Of a stretch of DNA of 12,465 nucleotides, positions 7,234 through 12,465 are shown one piece after another (positions within the stretch are counted from its first letter, which is position 1; the number at the start of each line of letters is the position of its first letter). The stretch covers positions 1 to 12,465 of the forward strand of contig DATDQD010000025.1 of NCBI GenBank assembly GCA_035292425.1. Direction: 5' to 3'. A program made the position numbers and the translations under genes. The notes under the pieces are model-generated. The model was given only the letters and a program-made list of their open reading frames with translations. It was not told the DNA's origin and did not search any database. Source of the DNA: SZUA-254 sp035292425. GTDB lineage: Bacteria; Bacteroidota; Ignavibacteria; UBA10030; SZUA-254.

Positions 7234-7248
7234 GCCGTTAATGTACGA

Positions 7249-10200
7249 CTATTCCCAGTAAAAACCGGCCCGCTTTGCCGGGTGGTTCCCGATTTCGTCC
7301 ATCCGCGCGCCGTCATAGAGTCTGCCGTTTTTCATGACCCCGAAGATCAATTCGCTGTTCCGGATGTCGTCGAGCGGGTTGGCGTCGAGGATCACCATGT
7401 CGGCGAGTTTCCCCGCTTCCAGCGATCCAAGGTCGGCGTCCATGCCGAGGTACCGGGCCCCGGAGAGCGTGCCGGAGCGGAGCGCCTCCATCGGGGTCAT
7501 CCCGCCCTGCACGAACATCCATAATTCCCAGTGGGCCCCGAGCCCCTGGAGCTGTCCGTGGGCGCCGAGCTGAACCTGGGTCCCCGCAGCCAGGGCGGCC
7601 TTCGCCGCGCGGGCGTTCTCGATAAAGTTGAAGTCATCCTCGGCCGCCATCAACCGCCTCCGCGACCGCGACTCGACGACTTCCCGGGGTGTAAAGCTCA
7701 GAAGCCGGCGGTTCTCCCAGACGTTCGAGGCCATGTACCAGTAGTTCTCGCCCCAGAGGCCGCCGTATGATACGATGAGCGTCGGGGTGTACCCGGTACG
7801 GCCCTTACCGAGCAGGGTGAGCGCGTCTTTGTACAGCGGGGAGACCGGGAGGGAGTGTTCGATGCCGGTGTGGCCGTCGAGGATCATCGACATGTTCCAG
7901 AAGAAGGTGGACCCTCCCTCCGGGTAGACCATCATGCCGAGCTGACGCGCGGCCTCGATGACCTGCTGCCGCTGGTCCCTGCGCGGCTGGTTGTAGCTCT
8001 TCACGCTGAACGCCCCCACCGCCTTGAGACGGCGGAGATGCGAGAGGGCGTCGTCGTAGCCGCTGATGATCGCCTTGAACGGCGCCTCAGCGCCGTAGAG
8101 GATGGAGCCGGTGGAATAAAGCCTGGGCCCGGTCAGCAGCCCCGCCCGGATCATTTCCGAATTCGAAAAGACCGTCTCGGTGTTGGAGGACGGATCGTGG
8201 GCGGTCGTCACCCCGAACCCGAGGTTCGCGTAATATCCCCAGTGCGTCCGGGGCGTGATATGGTCGCTCCCGGTGGAGATGTGCGCGTGCACGTCGATCA
8301 GGCCGGGAATGATGAATTTCCCGCTGACGTCGATCACCTTCGCCCCGGCCGGGACGACGACGGAACTTCGTCCGCCGATCGCCCTGATCCTGTTCCGTTC
8401 AACCAGCACAGTGGCGTCGCGGAGGAGCTCATCCCCCTTCATGGTGATGACCGTCGCGCCCGTCAGGGCGATCGAGCCGGAGGGAATGTCGGTCGGGGCG
8501 GAAAAGCCGATCTCGATCCCCGTCGTATCGGGTTTGTCGACGATGCTGTCCACGGCCCCCTCCACGAAGGCGAATGTTTTCGTGAGGTCGCGGGAGTAGA
8601 GCACCGGGCCCAGCGACCAGTAGAGTCGCCTGCTGTCGGGGGACCAGTTGAGGTAATATCCCGCATCGCGCGAAACTTTCTTCAGGGGGAACTCGGATGC
8701 CGATGGACCGATCTGGACCGCTTTGCCGGTCTTCGGGAACACCGAAATGTAGACGTTGAACCGTTCGACGATCGCCATCCAGCGAGCGTCCGGCGACGGT
8801 AGGAACTGCGCGGCGTTATCGGAGGTGAAATGCACCCTCCGGTCTTCTCCCTTCAATCCCACGCTGACGAGGGCCGACTTACTCTCCTCGCCCGAGGAGA
8901 GGTATACCCTGTCGCCGGATGGCGTGAACACCGGTTCGGACCCTTCCCCGGTGATCAGCGTCCCCTTTCCGCCGCCGGCAGGGATCCAGTAGATTCCCGT
9001 CTCGCGCGACCATGCCGTGCCCCGGAGGTTGTCGCCGCCCGTCCGCCGGTAGACGATTTTCGATCCGTCCGGCGAGAATTTCGGTTCCACGTAATGTCCG
9101 GGCGCGGTTGTCAGTTTCTTCGGGGATGACCCGTCCGCGCTGACCTTCCGGATGGCGCTCAGCCCGGCGTCGTTCCATGTGGCGTAAACGATCCACCGGC
9201 CGTCGGGCGAGAAGGAGGGGAAGAGCTCGAAATTTGTGTCGTCGTTCGTGAGGCGTTTCGGTTTTCCGTCAGGGAGTCTCTTGATGTAAAGGTTGCCGAG
9301 CGCCGTATAGACGACCGATTTCCCGTCGGGCGACACGGTCGTGAAGCGAAGCATCTTCACGTCGAACCGCTCCGGGGAGACCTCCTGGGGGGTCAGCACC
9401 GCGTCGGTGATGGTCTGCCGGACTTTCGCGCGGAACGGTATCGTGGCGACATCCTTCGTCGCGACGTTGATCTTCCGGAGAAGGCCGCCGGCCGATATGA
9501 CGATGAACTTTCCGTCCCTCGTCCAGGAAAACCCCGGATGGACGCCGAAGATCGCCCATGTTTCCTGCGCGTCGCGGTTCAGGCCGTCGTAGATCGGGGT
9601 CTGGACCCCGCTCTCGATATCGTTCAGGAAGAGAACGGTCCTGAGGCCGACGCGGCGGACGAACGCGACGGTTTTCCCGTCCGGTGAAGGTTGGGGCCGG
9701 ACCGATCCCCCTTCCTCCGTGATGAGGGACTCCGTCTTGCCCGTCTCCCTGTCCAGGCGCTTGATCACGTAGATGACTCCGTGCGGGTTTTTATTGTACT
9801 GGAATCCGCCCCCCGCGCTGACGTCCTCGCTGTAATAGAGGTACCGGCCGTCCGGGGAGAGGGCCGGCTCGCCGGCATCCTGCTCCCAGTTTCGCCGCGT
9901 CGTGAGCTGGAGCCCGTCGCCCCCGGCGATGTGATACATCCACATTTCGCCGGACCCGAGGGACCGGGTGTTGCGGTAATGCTTCCTTGCCACGATATAC
10001 CGGCCGTCCGGGGACCAGACGGCGTTGTTCAGTTGCCGCTCCTTCTCGTGCGAGATCTGCTTGCGGTCCGAGCCGTCGCGCCGCATCATCCAGATGTTCT
10101 CGACGCCGTCGTGGTCGCTGGTGAAGGAGATCCACTTCCCGTCGGGACTGTACCTCGGCTGGGTCTCGTAGGCGGGTCCGCCGGAAAGCAGCGTCGCGTC

Positions 10201-10482
10201 TCCGCCGGCCATCGGGACATTGTAAATGTCGCCGAGCAGGTCGAAGGCGACACTCTTCCCGTCCGGGCTGACGTCGACCGCCATCCAGGTCCCCTCGCTC
10301 GTTTCGAAATCGATCTCACGCGACGGGCCGTGGGCGGCAGTCACGTCCCACTTGATGTCTTTTTTCGCGATTGTATCGGCGGCGGTCGTCGTGTCGCCTG
10401 CGGATGCGGGCGCCGCGGAGGCCGGCCCCGGGAACACGGGGAAGAGGAGAATCGCCAGGACGATCGTGGTATGCCTCAGCAT
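7249..10482 (-). CDS. Exported beta-propeller (PD40/TolB-like) plus amidohydrolase fusion protein
   Basis: This large exported hydrolase has 1077 residues. Residues 1-24 are a signal peptide with an ASA cleavage site. Residues about 60-640 hold about twelve PD40/TolB-type repeats marked by SPDGK/R (72, 112, 157, 209, 266, 384, 425 and 470, plus weaker ones), probably two beta-propellers. From about 670 comes an amidohydrolase domain: the small beta domain (IALTGATVITMKGDELLRDA), the metal pair H732-A-H734 in IPGLIDVHAH, Lys828 in FSVKSYNQP, His876 in GIEHS, and the closing LADMVILDANPLDDIRNSE. The positions where many relatives have a strand-5 His and a strand-8 Asp read MVYPEGG and QLGAHGQ here. 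Substrate unknown; related single-domain enzymes are peptidases or imidazolonepropionase-like. The start at 10482 has AAAGGA 6 nt upstream and a signal peptide right after it. An upstream start at 10557 would overlap the promoter. Confidence 0.9.
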   Translation of the reverse strand: MLRHTTIVLAILLFPVFPGPASAAPASAGDTTTAADTIAKKDIKWDVTAAHGPSREIDFETSEGTWMAVDVSPDGKSVAFDLLGDIYNVPMAGGDATLLSGGPAYETQPRYSPDGKWISFTSDHDGVENIWMMRRDGSDRKQISHEKERQLNNAVWSPDGRYIVARKHYRNTRSLGSGEMWMYHIAGGDGLQLTTRRNWEQDAGEPALSPDGRYLYYSEDVSAGGGFQYNKNPHGVIYVIKRLDRETGKTESLITEEGGSVRPQPSPDGKTVAFVRRVGLRTVLFLNDIESGVQTPIYDGLNRDAQETWAIFGVHPGFSWTRDGKFIVISAGGLLRKINVATKDVATIPFRAKVRQTITDAVLTPQEVSPERFDVKMLRFTTVSPDGKSVVYTALGNLYIKRLPDGKPKRLTNDDTNFELFPSFSPDGRWIVYATWNDAGLSAIRKVSADGSSPKKLTTAPGHYVEPKFSPDGSKIVYRRTGGDNLRGTAWSRETGIYWIPAGGGKGTLITGEGSEPVFTPSGDRVYLSSGEESKSALVSVGLKGEDRRVHFTSDNAAQFLPSPDARWMAIVERFNVYISVFPKTGKAVQIGPSASEFPLKKVSRDAGYYLNWSPDSRRLYWSLGPVLYSRDLTKTFAFVEGAVDSIVDKPDTTGIEIGFSAPTDIPSGSIALTGATVITMKGDELLRDATVLVERNRIRAIGGRSSVVVPAGAKVIDVSGKFIIPGLIDVHAHISTGSDHITPRTHWGYYANLGFGVTTAHDPSSNTETVFSNSEMIRAGLLTGPRLYSTGSILYGAEAPFKAIISGYDDALSHLRRLKAVGAFSVKSYNQPRRDQRQQVIEAARQLGMMVYPEGGSTFFWNMSMILDGHTGIEHSLPVSPLYKDALTLLGKGRTGYTPTLIVSYGGLWGENYWYMASNVWENRRLLSFTPREVVESRSRRRLMAAEDDFNFIENARAAKAALAAGTQVQLGAHGQLQGLGAHWELWMFVQGGMTPMEALRSGTLSGARYLGMDADLGSLEAGKLADMVILDANPLDDIRNSELIFGVMKNGRLYDGARMDEIGNHPAKRAGFYWE

Positions 10483-10523
10483 GGAATATCCTTTCAGTAT
10501 GACGGGGTGAATGAAAAGCGGCT

Positions 10524-10554
10524 CTAAGATAGCGACCTTCCCAAAAGGATGCAA
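10524..10554 (-). promoter_or_regulatory. Promoter candidate for the propeller-amidohydrolase gene, -33/-7 type
   Basis: On the minus strand, TTG (plus-strand CAA at 10552-10554) is followed after 20 nt by TATCTTAG (plus-strand CTAAGATA at 10524-10531). Transcription would start at about 10516-10520 and give a leader of about 35 nt carrying AAAGGA (plus-strand TCCTTT at 10489-10494) before the start codon at 10482. It lies back-to-back with the plus-strand promoter at 10571-10601. Confidence 0.55.
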
Positions 10555-10570
10555 CATCCGCCCCCACAGC

Positions 10571-10601
10571 TTTGGAAATCAGACGATTTTCTGTACCTTA
10601 C
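10571..10601 (+). promoter_or_regulatory. Promoter candidate for the 31-residue microprotein, -33/-7 type
   Basis: TTTG at 10571-10574, exactly 19 nt, then TACCTTAC at 10594-10601. Only 7 nt separate the -7 element from ATG 10609, so the transcript would start at or within a few bases of the start codon. That fits the absence of any Shine-Dalgarno sequence there. Confidence 0.6.
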
Positions 10602-10608
10602 GGGCGCC

Positions 10609-10704
10609 ATGTCGAAAGATGCCGCCATACGGATCGCCATTATCGCCTCGCTTCTCGCGGGATACGTCGTCGTGGCCATCCTGAGGTCGGGAACGGCCTG
10701 GTAG
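10609..10704 (+). CDS. 31-residue single-TM microprotein, probably leaderless
   Basis: A short open frame encodes a polar start (MSKDAAIR), an uninterrupted hydrophobic helix (about residues 9-26, IAIIASLLAGYVVVAIL) and a short basic end (RSGTAW), stopping at TAG 10702-10704. One positive residue before and one after the helix give no firm topology. I do not recognise a family. Support comes from composition and context: a near-consensus promoter at 10571-10601 fires straight into it and has no other gene to serve before a GC-rich spacer. It is divergent from the exported amidohydrolase gene. The lack of a ribosome-binding site is explained if the mRNA is leaderless. It could be a subunit-like accessory of a membrane complex, or the truncated start of a lost gene. 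The function is unknown. Confidence 0.55.
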   Translation: MSKDAAIRIAIIASLLAGYVVVAILRSGTAW

Positions 10705-10759
10705 GGTGCCGCGGGTCATCCGCCTCCGCCGGCGGGGATGGAACACCCCATCATGCTCT

Positions 10760-10768
10760 CCCCCCCCC
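10760..10768 (+). repeat. Homopolymer run of nine C
   Basis: Nine consecutive C residues lie in the spacer between the microprotein and the second receiver gene, about 12 bp before the frame that ends in a T9SS-like tail. It is a potential slippage or assembly-error site. Confidence 0.9.
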
Positions 10769-10771
10769 ATC

Positions 10772-10828
10772 GCTCTCTTCAGGGGGATCCGGGAGCGCGA
10801 AACCATGAAAATGCTTCTCCTGAAGTGA
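10772..10828 (+). pseudogene. Possible remnant of the 3' end of a T9SS-tailed gene
   Basis: The frame ending at TGA 10826-10828 reads ALFRGIRERETMKMLLLK. The final residues resemble the end of type IX sorting domains such as the KMVLLK that ends the gene at 3984-5405, and the Phe-Arg about 14 residues earlier sits roughly where such domains have YLYR. Upstream in the same frame the translation is Arg/Pro-rich and unlike a sorting domain, so no intact gene is present. A stem-loop (10833-10851) follows the stop, as a gene's terminator would. A chance match over so few residues is possible. The hexapeptide is the main evidence. Confidence 0.3.
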
Positions 10829-10832
10829 ATCG

Positions 10833-10851
10833 GGGAGGGTGCGAGCCTCCC
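10833..10851 (+). terminator. Stem-loop, possible weak terminator
   Basis: GGGAGG at 10833-10838 pairs with CCTCCC at 10846-10851 around a 7-nt loop. There is no T-run after it, so it is a weak candidate for intrinsic termination. It sits between the microprotein/remnant region and the promoter of the second receiver gene. Confidence 0.35.
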
Positions 10852-10873
10852 GGAGGCCCTTTCCTGGGCCCAC

Positions 10874-10904
10874 TTGATTCTTCGGGGGGCAATACCTATA
10901 TTTT
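10874..10904 (+). promoter_or_regulatory. Promoter candidate for the second receiver gene
   Basis: TTG at 10874-10876, 20 nt, then TATATTTT at 10897-10904 fits the -33/-7 layout. It also reads as a sigma70-like TTGATT, 17 nt, TATATT. The start would be at about 10908-10912, leaving a leader of about 25 nt with GGGGA (10924-10928) before ATG 10934. Confidence 0.6.
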
Positions 10905-10933
10905 CGCATTCATTTCCAACAAACGGGGAAACG

Positions 10934-11317
10934 ATGCCTCAAGAAAAAAAACGCCGGAAGATTCTTCTCGTTGACGACGAGGCGGGATTTGCCGAGCTTG
11001 TCCGCGACCTCCTCGAGATGGACAATTACGAGGTGGTGACGGCTGAAAACGGCGAGGAGGGGCTCGAGAAGTTGAAAACATTCTCCCCGGACGTGATCAT
11101 CTCAGACATCGTGATGCCGAGGATGAGCGGTTTCGAAATGTTCAAGCAGGTGAAGGCATCACCGGACACCGCATCGCTTCCATTCCTCTTCATCACCGGG
11201 TTCCAGGACGAACGCATCCTTTCAGAGGCCCGTAAAATCGGCGTCTTCGGAATACTCCGCAAACCGATCGACATCGAACAGATCGAAACCCGCATCCGGG
11301 AACTCTCCAAGGCATAA
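10934..11317 (+). CDS. Stand-alone response-regulator receiver domain (CheY-like)
   Basis: This is a single receiver domain of 127 residues. It has a basic N-tail (MPQEKKRRK), the acidic pair Asp14-Asp15 (LLVDDEAG), phospho-acceptor Asp58 (IISDIVMPRMSG), switch Thr88 (FLFITGF) and Lys110 (ILRKPID). All catalytic positions are intact. The FQDERI stretch after the switch Thr, where many receivers have a short loop, and the IDIEQIETRIRELSKA end resemble receivers that pair with hybrid kinases. No output domain or kinase is present. ATG 10934 is chosen because GGGGA precedes it and the receiver fold starts at once; the frame is open back to 10874 but crosses the promoter. It has its own promoter and is monocistronic: the next gene is convergent, with its stop 57 bp away. 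Confidence 0.94.
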   Translation: MPQEKKRRKILLVDDEAGFAELVRDLLEMDNYEVVTAENGEEGLEKLKTFSPDVIISDIVMPRMSGFEMFKQVKASPDTASLPFLFITGFQDERILSEARKIGVFGILRKPIDIEQIETRIRELSKA

Positions 11318-11374
11318 ACGCCCTCTCCCCCGGGGGGCCTCATCCCGGCTCCGCCCGGACGTTTCCCGTTTGAA

Positions 11375-12465
11375 CTAATTCCTGTAAATCGCGAGCTGTA
11401 TTTCGTCGGGAAGGAGTTCGGACACCGTCCTGATGACGTCTCCTCTCAGCGCCTGCTCCACCAGGCTCCTCTTCGTCGTTCCGAGGATCAGTTTGTCGAC
11501 TCCCAGCGTTGCCGCCTGCTCGGCGATCGTATATCCCACTTCGGGCGTGATGCCCGTGATCACCTTGTAGGGGAGGTCGTATTTTTCACAGATGCGGTGG
11601 ATCCACTCCGTGTGCACGGGGAGGTCGCCCGCCACCGACTCGGGCAGATCACCGGAGACGGAGAGCTGCCGGAGGTTCAGGACATAGAGGAAGGATGTCT
11701 GCGATTCGGTCTCCTCGCAGACGCGGCGGAGGAGGCTCTCGCTCAGCTCGTGGACGGCAACCAGGATCCGTTTCCCCCCGGGAGGAATCGCCCTGACGGG
11801 CCGGGCCATCCCGCCGGCGGGGACCGGCGCCGCGCCGGGCGCAGCGGGAGCCGCCGCGAGCATCAGCCGGCGGTTCGTGACGGCGCGGGCGGTCATGCCG
11901 ATGGCGATCACCGCCAGGGCGAAGACCAACGCCTGGGTCTTGTCGACGGCGATCGTGATCTCGACGAGGAAGAGCACCGAGGCCGAGCCGATCATCATGA
12001 TCCGGATGCCTGCCGGGATCTGCAGGGAACGGTTGATGCCGGTGGAGAATATATTGATGAGGATCGCGCCCACGACGCCGATGGCATACAGCGAAGCGAG
12101 CGCGAGGACGTCCCCTTCCACAACCAGCACAATCACGGGCAAGGCGACGGCGACCCCGAGCGCATTGTATGGCACGCCGTACCTGTTGAGCTTGCGCAGC
12201 CCGGAAGGAAGTTCCCGGTCCGCCGACATCAGGAACTGCAGGGACATCAGCGCGTTGATCGCGGTGTTGCCGGCAGAGATCAAAAGAAAGCCCAGGGCCA
12301 GACCGACGACGGGTCCGAACCAGACGCCGACGTAATGCTCGCCGAGGAAACGGAGCATGTACTCGATATGGTCCTTTAGCATCGCCTCGGGCAGGGCGTT
12401 CATCGCGAACCCCAGGATGAGCGTGAGGGCCGTAATCTTCACCAGCACGCTCAGGATGGCCCTCC
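11375..12465 (-). CDS. APC-family transporter fused to UspA-like domain, C-terminal 362 residues; 5' end outside window
   Basis: The frame is open to the window edge, so the start lies beyond 12465; the GTG at 12448 is internal. The visible first ~200 residues hold several hydrophobic helices typical of the second half of an APC-superfamily amino-acid permease, including SAGNTAINALMSLQFLMSAD and the GVPYNALGVAVALPV stretch after a cytoplasmic LPSGLRKLNR loop. An Ala/Pro-rich linker (about 202-224 of the visible part) leads to a UspA-like cytoplasmic domain: KRILVAVHE, a central helical part, VGYTIAEQAATLGVDKLILGTTKRSLVEQALRGD, and a closing hydrophobic strand. APC-Usp fusions are known; the Usp part is thought to sense nucleotides and modulate transport. 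The usual G-x2-G-x9-G(S/T) nucleotide motif is degraded here (GTTK, then GDV), so ATP binding is doubtful. Substrate unknown. Confidence 0.85.
   Translation of the reverse strand, partial: RAILSVLVKITALTLILGFAMNALPEAMLKDHIEYMLRFLGEHYVGVWFGPVVGLALGFLLISAGNTAINALMSLQFLMSADRELPSGLRKLNRYGVPYNALGVAVALPVIVLVVEGDVLALASLYAIGVVGAILINIFSTGINRSLQIPAGIRIMMIGSASVLFLVEITIAVDKTQALVFALAVIAIGMTARAVTNRRLMLAAAPAAPGAAPVPAGGMARPVRAIPPGGKRILVAVHELSESLLRRVCEETESQTSFLYVLNLRQLSVSGDLPESVAGDLPVHTEWIHRICEKYDLPYKVITGITPEVGYTIAEQAATLGVDKLILGTTKRSLVEQALRGDVIRTVSELLPDEIQLAIYRN

Noticed and set aside
7531..10527. Plus-strand frames opposite the propeller-amidohydrolase gene, up to 315 codons (7855-8802).
   Set aside because: Low-complexity composition, no signal or domain, and opposite a gene with many SPDG repeats and catalytic motifs.
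10483..10557. Longer start (10557) for the amidohydrolase gene.
   Set aside because: It would put about 25 non-signal residues before the signal peptide and lies over the predicted promoter; 10482 has AAAGGA at the right distance.
10720..10735. CCGCC/GGCGG hairpin after the microprotein as its terminator.
   Set aside because: Five base pairs and no T-run; such hairpins are expected by chance in DNA this GC-rich.
11320..11338. GC-rich inverted sequence (C5G6 region) after the second receiver as a terminator.
   Set aside because: The best fold is short with a wobble pair and no T-run; kept only as a weak possibility between convergent genes.
1..12465. tRNA, rRNA, CRISPR arrays, transposases, attachment sites, integrases, defence or toxin genes.
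   Set aside because: None seen on either strand; base composition and codon use look even across the genes, with no sign of a recently acquired island.

Overview
The window looks like chromosomal DNA from a GC-rich member of the Bacteroidota/Chlorobiota (FCB) group, plausibly an Ignavibacteria- or Kryptonia-like lineage. Four signs agree. One secreted protein ends in a Bacteroidota-type (type IX secretion) sorting tail. A small membrane protein fits the DUF3098 pattern known from Bacteroidota. The Lol exporter genes imply an outer membrane. Five intergenic promoter candidates share the Bacteroidota -33/-7 layout (TTG or TTTG, 19-20 nt, then TAnnTT) rather than an enterobacterial one. The species cannot be named from sequence alone. 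No tRNA, rRNA, CRISPR array, insertion sequence or phage gene was seen.

Layout. 1-3811 (+): the 3' end of prfB (release factor 2), followed tightly by two LolC/LolE-like permeases and a LolD-like ATPase, which form one lipoprotein-exporter-type operon. 3812-6203 (+): a promoter, a secreted T9SS-tailed protein of unknown function, a CHRD-domain lipoprotein, and a strong stem-loop terminator. 6244-6884 (+): a promoter, a DUF3098-like two-TM protein and a small predicted lipoprotein. 6865-10554 (-): a promoter, a 1077-residue exported beta-propeller/amidohydrolase, and a stand-alone response-regulator receiver 15 bp behind it. 10571-10704 (+): a divergent promoter and a 31-residue single-TM microprotein whose mRNA would be almost leaderless. 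10705-10873: a GC-rich spacer holding a C9 run, what looks like the last codons of a lost T9SS-tailed gene, and a stem-loop. 10874-11317 (+): a promoter and a second stand-alone receiver. 11375-12465 (-): the C-terminal part of an APC-family transporter fused to a UspA-like domain, running off the window.

How the genes work together. Much of the window concerns the cell envelope: moving lipoproteins outward (Lol), making lipoproteins (CHRD protein, small lipoprotein), exporting proteins across the outer membrane (T9SS cargo), and a periplasmic or exported hydrolase. The two CheY-like receivers have no kinase or output domain nearby, so their partners must lie elsewhere. Most genes are ordinary. 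The observations most worth checking are the shared promoter layout, the unlisted 31-codon microprotein, the possible T9SS-gene remnant, and the amidohydrolase domain that lacks two of the usual metal-ligand positions.
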